This document shows positions 56,543 through 64,000 of a stretch of DNA of 64,000 bases, in pieces (the stretch's first letter is position 1; every line of letters starts with the position of its first letter). Made by a program: the position numbers and the translations under genes. A model generated the notes under the pieces. The model worked only from the letters and a program-made list of their open reading frames with translations. It searched no databases and had not been told where the DNA came from. Source of the stretch: Gallionellaceae bacterium (GTDB lineage Bacteria; Pseudomonadota; Gammaproteobacteria; Burkholderiales; Thiobacillaceae); contig JAQTLN010000020.1 of the NCBI GenBank assembly GCA_028714875.1, positions 18,765-82,764 on the forward strand, given 5' to 3'.

Positions 56543-57217
56543 ATGATCGCCACCATGAACAAGCCCATCCCCCTCGTCCGCCCCACCCACCCCGATGACA
56601 TCCCGGCGCTGATCGCGCTGCAACGCCGGGTCTATCCCTATATCCCGCATTGGACCGAGAAGAAATTCCGTAATCAGTTGGAGGTGTTTCCCCAGGGCCA
56701 GATCATGGTGGAGATGGAGGGCCGACCGGTGGGCTGCGCCGGGTCGATGATCGTGTCCTGGGACGAATGGGCGGGGCCACATACCTGGAAGGAAATCACC
56801 GCGTCCGGCACCTTCGACAACCACAACCCGGAGGGCCGCACGCTCTACGGCGCCGAGGTGTTCGTGGACCCGGACCTGCGCGGCTCCGGCCTCGGGCATC
56901 TGCTCTATGAGGGGCGCAAGGCGCTGTGCCGGGCCATGAATCTGAAGCGCATCATCGCCTGCGGCCGCCTGCCTGGTTACCACAAACACGCTGACACGCT
57001 CACCCCGGAGCAGTACGCGCAGAAGGTGGTGTGGGGCGATTTCCGCGATCCCGTATTGGGCTTCCAGTTGCACGAGGGCTTCCACTACTGCGGCGTCATC
57101 GAGGGCTACATTCCCGAGGACAAGGAATCCCTCGGCAATGCCTCCCTCATTGTCTGGCTGAACCCGGAATTCGACCCCGATCGCCCCACCATCATTCCCG
57201 AGGGAGACAAGTTGTGA
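56543..57217 (+). CDS. GNAT acetyltransferase paired with a nitrilase-fold hydrolase
   Basis: This 224-aa protein has a RimI-like GNAT fold: VRPTHPDDIPALIALQRRVY at the start, LYGAEVFVDPDLRGSGLGHL (acetyl-CoA loop) and ACGRLPGYHKHAD. A second start, ATG 56555, would give MNKPIPLVRP. Its stop overlaps the GTG start of the nitrilase gene. In many bacteria the two are one polypeptide (nitrilase branch with an N-terminal RimI domain); here they are split but coupled. Confidence 0.88.
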   Translation: MIATMNKPIPLVRPTHPDDIPALIALQRRVYPYIPHWTEKKFRNQLEVFPQGQIMVEMEGRPVGCAGSMIVSWDEWAGPHTWKEITASGTFDNHNPEGRTLYGAEVFVDPDLRGSGLGHLLYEGRKALCRAMNLKRIIACGRLPGYHKHADTLTPEQYAQKVVWGDFRDPVLGFQLHEGFHYCGVIEGYIPEDKESLGNASLIVWLNPEFDPDRPTIIPEGDKL

Positions 57218-58086
57218 TTGCCCGCATCGCCGCCGTTCAATACCTGCTGCGCCAGATCGACGACTGGCAAGGTTTCGAAAAACAAGTCCGCTTCGTCATG
57301 CAGGCGGCCGGCGACTACAAGCCCAATTTCGTCCTGCTACCGGAGATTTTCACCACGCAATTACTGTCCTTCATGGACAGCAGCGATATCCACTCCGCGG
57401 TGCGTGAGATGCACGAATACACGCCGCGCTACCTGGACCTGATGCGGGAACTGGCGCGCAAGTGGAAGGTTTTCCTAATCGGCGGCACCCACCCCACCCT
57501 GCGCGAGGGCCGCCTCTACAACACCGCCTATCTGTTCACCCCGGACGGCGCCGTGTACGAGCAGGACAAAATCCACCGCACCCGCTGGGAGCGGGAGAAG
57601 TGGGACACCGACCACGGTGACAAGCTGAATCTGTTCCAGACCCCCTACGGCAAGATCGCCATCCTCATCTGCTACGACATCGAGTTTCCCGAACTGTCGC
57701 GCATGGTTAGCGAAGCGGAGGCGGACATCCTGTTCGTGCCCTCCTGCACCGATGACCGCCAGGGTTTCCTGCGCGTGCGCTACTGCTGCCATGCCCGCGC
57801 CATCGAAAACCAGGTCTACGTGGCGATGACCAGCACTGTCGGCAGCCTGCCGGTGGAAGGGCTGGGCGTGCACTACGGCCAGGCCAGCATCCTCTCCCCG
57901 TCCGATTTCCCCTTCGCCCGCGACGGCATCGCCGCTGAGGGCACGCCCAACATGGAGCAGATCGTGGTGGCTGACGTGAATCTGGACAACCTGCTGAAGA
58001 ACCGCATCAGCGGCACCACCATCCCGCTCTATGACAAGCGCAAGGACATCTATAACCGGCCGGTCGAGATCGTCACGGTGAAGTGA
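57214..58086 (+). CDS. Carbon-nitrogen hydrolase (nitrilase superfamily)
   Basis: This 290-aa enzyme has the Glu-Lys-Cys triad in FVLLPEIFTTQ, YEQDKIHRTRWE and ILICYDIEFPE. The superfamily hydrolyses amides and nitriles; the substrate of this branch is unknown. It starts at GTG overlapping the GNAT stop (GTGA), so both are made in step and may act on one metabolite. A weak terminator follows. Confidence 0.92.
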   Translation: MIARIAAVQYLLRQIDDWQGFEKQVRFVMQAAGDYKPNFVLLPEIFTTQLLSFMDSSDIHSAVREMHEYTPRYLDLMRELARKWKVFLIGGTHPTLREGRLYNTAYLFTPDGAVYEQDKIHRTRWEREKWDTDHGDKLNLFQTPYGKIAILICYDIEFPELSRMVSEAEADILFVPSCTDDRQGFLRVRYCCHARAIENQVYVAMTSTVGSLPVEGLGVHYGQASILSPSDFPFARDGIAAEGTPNMEQIVVADVNLDNLLKNRISGTTIPLYDKRKDIYNRPVEIVTVK

Positions 58087-58131
58087 GGTGGGACTGACTC
58101 CGTTCGACGGGGCGGTTATCGGATGGAGAAG

Positions 58132-58154
58132 GCCACTGCGAGCAGTGGCATTTT
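58132..58154 (+). terminator. Weak terminator after the nitrilase gene
   Basis: GCCACTGC-GA-GCAGTGGC forms an 8-bp stem followed by ATTTTG, a short T-run. It separates the GNAT-nitrilase pair from the exporter genes. Confidence 0.6.
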
Positions 58155-58278
58155 GCTTTCCGCGTACAGCGGAGAATGAGCCGCTGGCCTTTACCCGGAT
58201 TTACCCTATGCCCTCCCCTTTTTACAAAGCGACCGGCGAAACTGCACAGGCACACACTTCCTTCTGACCGGAACCACC

Positions 58279-59688
58279 ATGAACCCCGTCGTTTTGCCTT
58301 CCACCCGCCTGCCAGTCCTTGCGCTGATGCTTGCGCTGGGCGGTTGCGCCGCGCTCGGGCCGGCTTACCAGGCGCCGGACCTGCCCGTTCCGGCGGTGTG
58401 GAGCGGCACCGCCGCACAGCCCGCGGAAGACATTGCCGAGTGGTGGAAGCGCCTGCATGACCCGGTGCTGGACCAGCTCGTCGCCCAGGCCCTCGCCGCC
58501 AGCCCCGACTTGAAGATCGCCCAGGCCCGCCTGCGCGAGGCGCGGGCGCGGCGCGCACTGGCGGGCGCCGAAACTTCCCCCAGCGTGACCGCCTCGGCCT
58601 CCGCGAGCCGGAGCAAGAGCAGCCGGAACACCAGCAGCGGCGCGACGCGCGATCTGTTCAGCGCGGGCTTCGACGCCAGTTGGGAGCCGGACGTTTTCGG
58701 CGCCATCCGACGCGGCGTTGAAGCGGCCGAGGCCGATCTTCAGGCCAGCGGCGCCAACCTCGACAACACGCGGGTGTCCCTGGTGGCCGAGGTGGCGCGC
58801 AACTATGTGGAACTGCGCGGCGCCCAGGCGCGCCTGGGCATCGCGCGGGCGAATCTGGCGAGCCAGTCGGAAACCCTGCAACTGACCGATTGGCGCGCCC
58901 AGGCCGGGCTGAGCGGCAGCCTGGAAGTGGAACAGGCGCGCACTAACCGGGAGCAGACCCGCGCGCAGATTCCCAGCCTGGAAACCAGCCTGGCGCAGGC
59001 CGAACATCAGATCGCCCTCCTGCTCGGCCAGGCGCCGGCCAGCCTGCATGCGCAACTGGCACCGGTCGCCGCGCTTCCACAGGTGGCCGATGCGCTGGCC
59101 GTGGGCATTCCCGCCGACACCCTGCGCCGCCGCCCCGACGTGCGCGCGGCGGAACGCAAGCTGGCGGCGGAAACCGCGCGCATCGGCGTGGCCGAGGCCG
59201 CGCGCTATCCCAATTTCCAACTCAGCGGTTCCATCGGACTCGACGCGCTGAACGCGGGCGGCCTGTTCAGCGGCGCCGCGCTCGGCCATTCCCTGCTCGC
59301 CAGCGTGGCCGGCACCCTGTTCGACGGTGGCCGCCTGCGGCAGCGGGTGGCAATCCAGAACGCCGTCCAGGAACAGGCGCTGGCGAATTACGAAAACACC
59401 CTGCTCACCGCGCTGCGGGAAGTGGAAGACGCCCTGGTGGCCCTGGCCAACAGCCGCCAGCGCCAGGACGCCCTGGGTAGTGCCGCCACTGCCGCGCGCA
59501 ACGCCGCTTTGTTGGCGCGGCAACGCTATGGCAGCGGCCTGATCGACTTCCTGACCGTGCTCGATAGCGAGCGCAGCCTGCGTAGCGTCGAAGACAACCT
59601 CGCCAGCGCCGACACCGCCCGCGTCACCGCGCTGATCCAGCTCTACAAAGCGCTGGGTGGCGGCTGGCAGAGGGAGGTACAGCCATGA
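58279..59688 (+). CDS. NodT-family outer-membrane efflux lipoprotein
   Basis: This 469-aa outer-membrane factor has a lipoprotein signal (lipobox ALGGC near residue 23) and NodT signatures: LGPAYQAPDLPVPAVW, VSLVAEVARNYVELRGAQAR, GIPADTLRRRPDVRAAERKL and RQRYGSGLIDFLTVLDSERS. It would form the outer channel for the adaptor and ABC transporter encoded next. About 220 bases of repeats separate it from the adaptor gene. Confidence 0.93.
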   Translation: MNPVVLPSTRLPVLALMLALGGCAALGPAYQAPDLPVPAVWSGTAAQPAEDIAEWWKRLHDPVLDQLVAQALAASPDLKIAQARLREARARRALAGAETSPSVTASASASRSKSSRNTSSGATRDLFSAGFDASWEPDVFGAIRRGVEAAEADLQASGANLDNTRVSLVAEVARNYVELRGAQARLGIARANLASQSETLQLTDWRAQAGLSGSLEVEQARTNREQTRAQIPSLETSLAQAEHQIALLLGQAPASLHAQLAPVAALPQVADALAVGIPADTLRRRPDVRAAERKLAAETARIGVAEAARYPNFQLSGSIGLDALNAGGLFSGAALGHSLLASVAGTLFDGGRLRQRVAIQNAVQEQALANYENTLLTALREVEDALVALANSRQRQDALGSAATAARNAALLARQRYGSGLIDFLTVLDSERSLRSVEDNLASADTARVTALIQLYKALGGGWQREVQP

Positions 59689-59702
59689 CTCACATAGCCG
59701 CT

Positions 59703-59796
59703 GTAGGTCAGGTTGGCGCGCAGCGTCTACCTGACGCCCCCCTCAAAGTTAGAGAGAACGATCGTCAGATAGCGTTAAAGCCGCAACCTGACCTAC
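59703..59796. repeat. Composite palindromic repeat (REPIN-like)
   Basis: GTAGGTCAGGTTG (59703-59715) is mirrored by CAACCTGACCTAC (59784-59796). Inner arms CTACCTGACG and CGTCAGATAG complete a two-hairpin unit of 94 bp, the same length as the copy after ahcY. Confidence 0.87.
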
Positions 59797-59834
59797 GGCA
59801 CGGGGCCGCGGCTGGACGCCCCCGCCGGAGGAAA

Positions 59835-59896
59835 TGTAGCGCCGGCGCCTCGCCGGCGTCTTTGGCCGTACTCGCCGGCGAGACGCCGACGCTACA
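59835..59896. repeat. TGTAGCGCCGGCG palindrome
   Basis: TGTAGCGCCGGCGCCTCGCC is mirrored by GGCGAGACGCCGACGCTACA. A near copy lies inside the 5' end of the ABC ATPase gene at 61184-61237 and a shortened one after the permease gene at 63306. The ends resemble those of the murC-murG and murE elements. Confidence 0.87.
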
Positions 59897-59908
59897 TAGG
59901 ACCCGATC

Positions 59909-61174
59909 ATGACCACCGACCGTGAACAACTCTCACAAATCCTCGCCACCGCCGCGCCCGCTCGCGGCAAGCGACGCTGGCTCCTCGCCGCCGCGTTGCT
60001 CCTGGCCGCAGTACTCGCCTGGTGGTTCCTGAAACCCAGCGGCAACGGCGCCGCGCCGCGCTATCTAAGCGAAGCCGCGACACGCGGCACCCTGGTGGTC
60101 ACGGTTTCCGCCACCGGCAATCTGCAACCCACCAATCAGGTGGATGTAGGCAGCGAGTTGTCCGGCACGGTGCTGAGCGTATTTGTCGACGACAACAGCC
60201 AGGTGAAGAAGGGCCAGGAACTGGCGCGCCTGGATGTCTCCAAGCTCAAGGATCAGATCGCCAGGTCGCGCGCCGCCCTGCTCGCCGCCGAGGCCGGGGT
60301 GAAGCAAGTCAAGGCCACGGAGATGGAAGCACTCGCCAATCTGGGCCGTCTCCAGGAAGTCGCGTTTCTTTCCAAAGGCAAGGTGCCCTCGCAGGCCGAA
60401 CTGGAAACCGGCGAAGCCAATCTGGCGCGTGCCCAGGCCAGCGTGGCCAGCGCCCAGGCCGCCGTCACCCAGGCGCGGGCCACGCTGAGTTCCGACCAGA
60501 CCAATCTGTCCAAGGCCTCGATCCGCTCGCCGATCAACGGCGTGGTGCTGCTGCGCAAGGTGGAACCCGGCCAGACCGTGGCCGCTTCGTTGCAGGCGCC
60601 GGTGCTGTTCACCCTGGCGGAAGACCTGGCGAAGATGGAATTGCAGGTCAACGTCGACGAAGCCGATGTCGGCCAGGTGCGCGCCGGACAACCGGCCAGC
60701 TTCAGTGTCGATGCCTGGCCCAACCGCAAATACCCGGCCAGCGTCGCGCGCATACGCTTCGGCTCGCAGACCACGGATGGAGTGGTTTCCTACCTGACCG
60801 TGCTGCAAGTGGACAACAGCGATCTCAGCCTGCGTCCGGGCATGACCGCGACGGCGGAAATCACCACCACGAAGCGGGAAAACGCCCTGCTTGTGGCCAA
60901 TGCCGCGCTGCGTTTCAGCCCACCCGCACAAGCCAAGGCCGACTCCGGCGGCATCATGTCCATGCTCATGCCACGCATGCCGCGCGGCGCCAACCAGCGC
61001 GCGCATAACAATGGCAAAGATGGCTTCAAACAAATATGGGTGCTGCGCGACGGCCAGCCACAGGCGGTCAAGGTGAAGACCGGCGTCAGCAACGGCCGCC
61101 TGACCGAGATACTCGAAGGCAAGCTGGAAGCGGGCGCGCAGGTCATCAGCGACAGCGAGACGGCTGCGAAATGA
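59909..61174 (+). CDS. MacA-like periplasmic adaptor of an ABC exporter
   Basis: This 421-aa membrane fusion protein has one N-terminal transmembrane helix (residues about 24-42). It continues with a lipoyl half (TGNLQPTNQVDVGSELSGTV), a long coiled coil (about 95-205) and IRSPINGVVLLRKVEPGQTV. The tail has a Pro/Ala/Gly-rich segment before the last beta domain. It would join the NodT channel to the MacB-type permease. Its stop overlaps the ATPase start (ATGA). Confidence 0.92.
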   Translation: MTTDREQLSQILATAAPARGKRRWLLAAALLLAAVLAWWFLKPSGNGAAPRYLSEAATRGTLVVTVSATGNLQPTNQVDVGSELSGTVLSVFVDDNSQVKKGQELARLDVSKLKDQIARSRAALLAAEAGVKQVKATEMEALANLGRLQEVAFLSKGKVPSQAELETGEANLARAQASVASAQAAVTQARATLSSDQTNLSKASIRSPINGVVLLRKVEPGQTVAASLQAPVLFTLAEDLAKMELQVNVDEADVGQVRAGQPASFSVDAWPNRKYPASVARIRFGSQTTDGVVSYLTVLQVDNSDLSLRPGMTATAEITTTKRENALLVANAALRFSPPAQAKADSGGIMSMLMPRMPRGANQRAHNNGKDGFKQIWVLRDGQPQAVKVKTGVSNGRLTEILEGKLEAGAQVISDSETAAK

Positions 61175-62097
61175 ACGCGAAAAGTAGCGCCGGCGCCTCG
61201 CCGGCACCTGTACTCGCCGGCGAGGCGCCGACGCTACCAACTGGCGCCACACCCCTGATCCGCCTGCAAGGCATCACCAAAACCTACGGCCAGGGCCAGG
61301 CCGAATTCCAGGCGCTGCGCGGTGTCGATCTGACGGTCGACAGTGGCGAATTCGTCGCCGTCATGGGCCCCAGCGGTTCCGGCAAATCGACGGTGATGAA
61401 CATCCTTGGCTGTCTCGATGTGCCCAGCAGCGGCGCCTACCAGTTTTTCGGCACGCATGTGGAGCGCCTGAGCCGGCCACAGCGCGCCCTGCTGCGGCGG
61501 CATTACCTGGGTTTCGTGTTCCAGGGCTTCAATCTGCTGGCGCGCACGTCCGCCCAGGAAAACGTCGAATTGCCGCTGCTCTATCGCGGCGAAAGCGCCG
61601 CCGCGCGGCATGCCGCCGCCCGCGCCGCGCTCGCCCAGGTCGGCCTGGAAGGGCGCGAACGCAACACGCCGGCGGAACTCTCGGGCGGCCAGCAACAGCG
61701 CGTGGCCATCGCCCGCGCCATCGTCACCCGCCCCAGCGTGCTGCTGGCCGACGAGCCCACCGGCAACCTGGACTCGACCACCAGCCACGAGATCATGGAC
61801 CTGATCGCCCAACTCAACCGAGAACTGGGCATCACCGTGCTGATGGTGACCCACGAGCAGGAAATGGCCGCCTACGCCCGCCGCGTCGTGCTGTTCAAGG
61901 ATGGCCTGGTGGAAAGCGATTTCTCCCCTCCCCCTCCGGGGGAGGGGCCGGGGGAGAGGGAGCGCCTTCTCCGCACGCCGCTCGCCTCCATTCCCTCACC
62001 CCCAGCCCCTCTGATGAAGCCCCTACCCTTCGGTATCCCGGGGGGAGAGGGAAGCTTCGAGGTCGTTGGCGCGACTTCACGAGAAGGAGCCGCCTGA
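61171..62097 (+). CDS. MacB-type ABC exporter ATPase with repeat-encoded ends
   Basis: This ATP-binding subunit powers export with the permease encoded next. Walker A ([10 protein letters not shown]), Q-loop (VFQGFNLL), signature (LSGGQQQR), Walker B (VLLADEPTG) and the H-loop (VTHEQ) are all present between residues about 70 and 235. The product is 308 aa against about 230 usual. The first 28 residues ([19 protein letters not shown]) come from a TGTAGCG palindrome and the last 56 or so (from [11 protein letters not shown] on) from two REP-like hairpins. Both ends overlap neighbouring genes, so they are translated unless internal starts are used. Confidence 0.94.
   Translation: MNAKSSAGASPAPVLAGEAPTLPTGATPLIRLQGITKTYGQGQAEFQALRGVDLTVDSGEFVAVMGPSGSGKSTVMNILGCLDVPSSGAYQFFGTHVERLSRPQRALLRRHYLGFVFQGFNLLARTSAQENVELPLLYRGESAAARHAAARAALAQVGLEGRERNTPAELSGGQQQRVAIARAIVTRPSVLLADEPTGNLDSTTSHEIMDLIAQLNRELGITVLMVTHEQEMAAYARRVVLFKDGLVESDFSPPPPGEGPGERERLLRTPLASIPSPPAPLMKPLPFGIPGGEGSFEVVGATSREGAA
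61184..61237. repeat. TGTAGCG-type palindrome inside 5' ABC ATPase gene
   Basis: GTAGCGCCGGCGCCTCGCCG at 61184 is mirrored by CGGCGAGGCGCCGACGCTAC ending at 61237. It encodes part of the non-native N-terminus. Confidence 0.9.
61924..62051. repeat. Two REP-like hairpins inside 3' ABC ATPase gene
   Basis: The hairpins at 61924-61960 (CCCCTCCCCCTCCGGGGGAG core) and 61993-62051 (CCCTCACCCCCAGCCCCTCT, then GGGGGGAGAGGG) are of the CCCTCTCCC family and encode the Pro/Gly-rich C-terminus. The second has about 30 extra bases in its loop. Confidence 0.85.
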
Positions 62098-63305
62098 TGC
62101 TATGGAATGCCCTCCTCCTTTCGCTGCGGGAAATCCGCCGCAACCTGCTGCGCTCCTTCCTCACCACCCTGGGCATCGTCATTGGCGTCTCGGCGGTCAT
62201 CACCATGGTCACCCTGGGCAACGGCGCCACCCTCGCGGTGAAACAGCAGATCGCCAGCCTCGGCAGCAACCTGCTCATCGTGCGCCCCGGCCAGCGTCTT
62301 GGCCCCGGCCGCGACTCGGCCGGCGCGGCCAACTTCAAGGTGGAAGATGCCCAAGCCATCCGCGACCAGATCGGCGGCATCAAGGCGGTGGCGCCGGTGG
62401 TCAACAAGAGCGTCACGGTGGTGGTGCAGGCCAGCAACTGGTCCACCTCCGTCACCGGCAGCAACGCCGACTACTTCACGACCAACAACTGGCGCCTGGC
62501 CGGCGGCCGTGTCTTCTACGAATCGGAAGAGCGCGCCGGCAAGGCGGTGTGCGTGATCGGCAACACAGTAAAGAGGGAACTGTTCGGCGCGCAGAACCCG
62601 GTGGGCGGCGAGATCCGCATCAAGCAATTCTCCTGCGAGGTGATCGGCCTGCTCGCCGCCAAAGGGCAGTCGTCATTCGGCTCGGATCAGGACGACACCA
62701 TCGTCATGCCGCTGCGCACCGTGCAGCGGCGACTGACCGGCAACCAGGACGTGCGCACCCTGATGGTCTCGGTGAAGGACGGCGTTTCTTCCGATAAGGC
62801 GCAGCGCCAGATCGAACGACTCATGCGTGAACGCCGCCACATCGGTGACAACGAAGACGACAACTTCAACGTCATGGACACCAAGCAGATCGCCGACACC
62901 CTCTCCGGCACCACCCAGGTGTTGACCACCCTGCTCGGCGCGGTGGCGGCGGTCAGCCTGCTGGTGGGCGGCATCGGCATCATGAACATCATGCTGGTGT
63001 CGGTGACCGAACGCACCCGCGAGATCGGCATCCGCCTCGCCATCGGCGCCCTGGAACGAGAAGTGCTGTCGCAATTCCTCATCGAAGCCGTGGTGCTGTC
63101 CTCGCTCGGCGGGCTGATCGGCGTCATCCTCGCCACCCTCGCCTCGATCGGCCTGTCCGGCCTGATGCACATCCCCTACCTGTTCAACCCCGGCATCAAC
63201 CTGCTGTCCTTCGCCTTCTCCGCCGCCATCGGCGTGATCTTCGGCTACTTCCCCGCCCGCCGCGCCGCCAGCCTGGACCCGATCGAAGCGCTACGGCACG
63301 AGTGA
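62097..63305 (+). CDS. MacB-type ABC transporter permease
   Basis: This 402-aa permease has the MacB/FtsX fold: TM1 near residues 18-40 ([20 protein letters not shown]), a periplasmic MacB_PCD domain, and three C-terminal helices. [14 protein letters not shown] and [20 protein letters not shown] are diagnostic. Its start overlaps the ATPase stop as TGATG. Together with the NodT and MacA-like genes it makes a complete tripartite exporter; substrates could be peptides, macrolides or lipids. Confidence 0.95.
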   Translation: MLWNALLLSLREIRRNLLRSFLTTLGIVIGVSAVITMVTLGNGATLAVKQQIASLGSNLLIVRPGQRLGPGRDSAGAANFKVEDAQAIRDQIGGIKAVAPVVNKSVTVVVQASNWSTSVTGSNADYFTTNNWRLAGGRVFYESEERAGKAVCVIGNTVKRELFGAQNPVGGEIRIKQFSCEVIGLLAAKGQSSFGSDQDDTIVMPLRTVQRRLTGNQDVRTLMVSVKDGVSSDKAQRQIERLMRERRHIGDNEDDNFNVMDTKQIADTLSGTTQVLTTLLGAVAAVSLLVGGIGIMNIMLVSVTERTREIGIRLAIGALEREVLSQFLIEAVVLSSLGGLIGVILATLASIGLSGLMHIPYLFNPGINLLSFAFSAAIGVIFGYFPARRAASLDPIEALRHE

Positions 63306-63358
63306 TGTAGCGCCGGCATTCTTGCCGGCGTCTTTTAACAGCCGGCTGGAAGCCAGCG
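63306..63358. repeat. TGTAGCG-type partial palindrome
   Basis: TGTAGCGCCGGCATTCTTGC begins just after the permease stop; CCGGC and GCCGG arms repeat, ending GCCGGCTGGAAGCCAGCGC. It is a shortened member of the family at 59835 and 61184, in the tail between the converging permease and rnpB genes. Confidence 0.65.
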
Positions 63359-63385
63359 CGCGGGACGCGGCCCCTGGAATGAGGT

Positions 63386-63758
63386 GGAGTTGGCCGATAA
63401 GCCGGGTTTTGTCGTGGGCAACCATTCATCTGGGACGACGGTCACCCGTCGCCTCTAGCGGCCTACCCGCAGACTCGGCGGACCACCGATGTCAAAAGAC
63501 GCGCCTGCCTATTTGGCCTTGCTCCGGGTGGGGTTTACCTTGCCGTCCGTGTTGCCACGTCCGCGGTGAGCTCTTACCTCGCCATTTCAACCTTGCCTGA
63601 TCTCATTGCTGAGCCATCGGCGGTATATTTTCTGTTGCACTTTCCGTCGCCTTGGGTCTTTCGACTTATAGCGCCCAGGCGTTACCTGGCACCCTGCCCT
63701 ATGGAGCCCGGACTTTCCTCCATGTGGTTTCCCACACAGCGATTGCCTAGCCAACTCC
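63386..63758 (-). ncRNA. rnpB: RNase P RNA (bacterial class A)
   Basis: The catalytic RNA of RNase P matures tRNA 5' ends. Ends are set by P1: the 5' GGAGTTGGC (63750-63758) pairs with the 3' GCCAACTCC (63386-63394). The conserved 5' core AGTCCGGGCTCC-type stretch with GAAAGTCCGGG, the ACAGAAA-like central core and the 3' ACAAAACCCGGCTTATCG-type end are visible on the minus strand. Length about 373 nt is normal. Confidence 0.95.
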
Positions 63759-63765
63759 GGCGCGC

Positions 63766-63771
63766 AGTATA
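63766..63771 (-). promoter_or_regulatory. -10 box of the rnpB promoter
   Basis: TATACT on the minus strand lies 7 bases upstream of the rnpB 5' end, the expected place. A matching -35 is not clear: TTGGCG at 63794-63799 would be 22 bases away. Confidence 0.6.
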
Positions 63772-63920
63772 CGGGGGCGGTGGGAGTGCCGCCCGCCAAT
63801 CTGGCTGGTGATGACCGGGATCACCAGATCACAGCGGCTAAGCGTTGATTCAATGTGAAAGCGCGAGGAGGAGGTGGCCTCCCCCTTTCTCAAAGGGGGA
63901 ATGAGCAACCGTGTTCATCG

Positions 63921-64000
63921 TCAAGCGGTTTTGGGGTTCCAGGGGTCATTGTTTTTCAACATGGCATTCATGATGGTGAGCAATTTGCGCATGCAGGCAA
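63921..64000 (-). CDS. IS110-family transposase, 3' end only
   Basis: The frame entering from the right edge reads ACMRKLLTIMNAMLKNNDPW and ends in NPKTA. The RKLL-xxxNAM pattern with a terminal PW is typical of the C-terminus of IS110/IS116/IS902 transposases. Only the last 26 codons are inside the window, so intactness cannot be judged. Between it and rnpB, 63772-63920 holds a CCCCCTTTCTC hairpin (about 63881) and otherwise nothing that I recognise. Confidence 0.75.
   Translation of the reverse strand, partial: ACMRKLLTIMNAMLKNNDPWNPKTA

Noticed and set aside
58279..63305. Heavy-metal or macrolide resistance island
   Set aside because: The tripartite ABC exporter is generic; no regulator, metal-binding motif or other resistance gene supports a specific substrate.

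Overview
The window is a GC-rich chromosomal segment that reads as a betaproteobacterium, perhaps of a sulfur- or nitrogen-cycling lineage; the genus cannot be named from this sequence. The pointers are the order tpiA-secG-tRNA-Leu-nuoABCDEFGHIJ, a complete mraZ-to-lpxC dcw cluster with a meso-diaminopimelate-type MurE, the set metK / two lipid A acyltransferases / dapF / DUF484, and an SAH riboswitch ahead of ahcY. Gene density is high and most neighbouring genes overlap by a few bases.

Layout. 1-9.3 kb (minus strand): respiratory complex I genes nuoA to nuoJ (nuoJ runs off the left edge), with their own promoter, separated by a terminator from an upstream tpiA-secG-tRNA-Leu(GAG) unit. 10.6-16.0 kb (minus): a MoeB/ThiF-like adenylyltransferase, an unrecognised 131-aa protein, a CtpA-type protease, an EnvC-type factor and gpmI. 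16.1-24.2 kb (plus): an ArsR-family regulator with the two-cysteine spacing of persulfide sensors, a TolC/membrane-fusion/RND efflux system, a DUF2892 membrane protein, a Uma2 protein, a membrane-anchored rhodanese and a glutaredoxin; this looks like a sulfur-species-responsive efflux island. 24.4-25.5 kb: a class V aminotransferase. 25.7-45.3 kb (minus): the dcw cluster from mraZ to lpxC, plus a small membrane protein overlapping lpxC. The mraZ promoter overlaps a five-copy, 10-bp-phased MraZ operator. 45.6-52.7 kb (minus): two lipid A acyltransferases, GNAT, CoA-binding protein, dapF, then a toxin remnant, a HigA-like antitoxin and a PstI/BsuBI-type restriction-modification pair wedged between dapF and DUF484. 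52.7-58.1 kb (plus): metK, Uma2, SAH riboswitch, ahcY, and an acetyltransferase-nitrilase pair. 58.3-63.3 kb (plus): a NodT/MacA/MacB-type tripartite ABC exporter. 63.4-63.8 kb (minus): RNase P RNA. The right edge cuts the 3' end of an IS110-family transposase.

The most striking feature is the number of short repeat families scattered through the window, many lying in frame inside essential genes. Copies of REP-like hairpins, TGTAGCG-ended palindromes, GC-rich CCCCCGAGGGGG elements and a 7-bp CCGAAAT tandem repeat have entered rsmH, murE, murD, murG, murB, ddl, an ABC ATPase gene and a Uma2 gene, adding peptide segments near their ends or in loops. This resembles, in principle, the protein-coding palindromic elements described in Rickettsia. 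No CRISPR array, rRNA, prophage or complete insertion sequence is seen.
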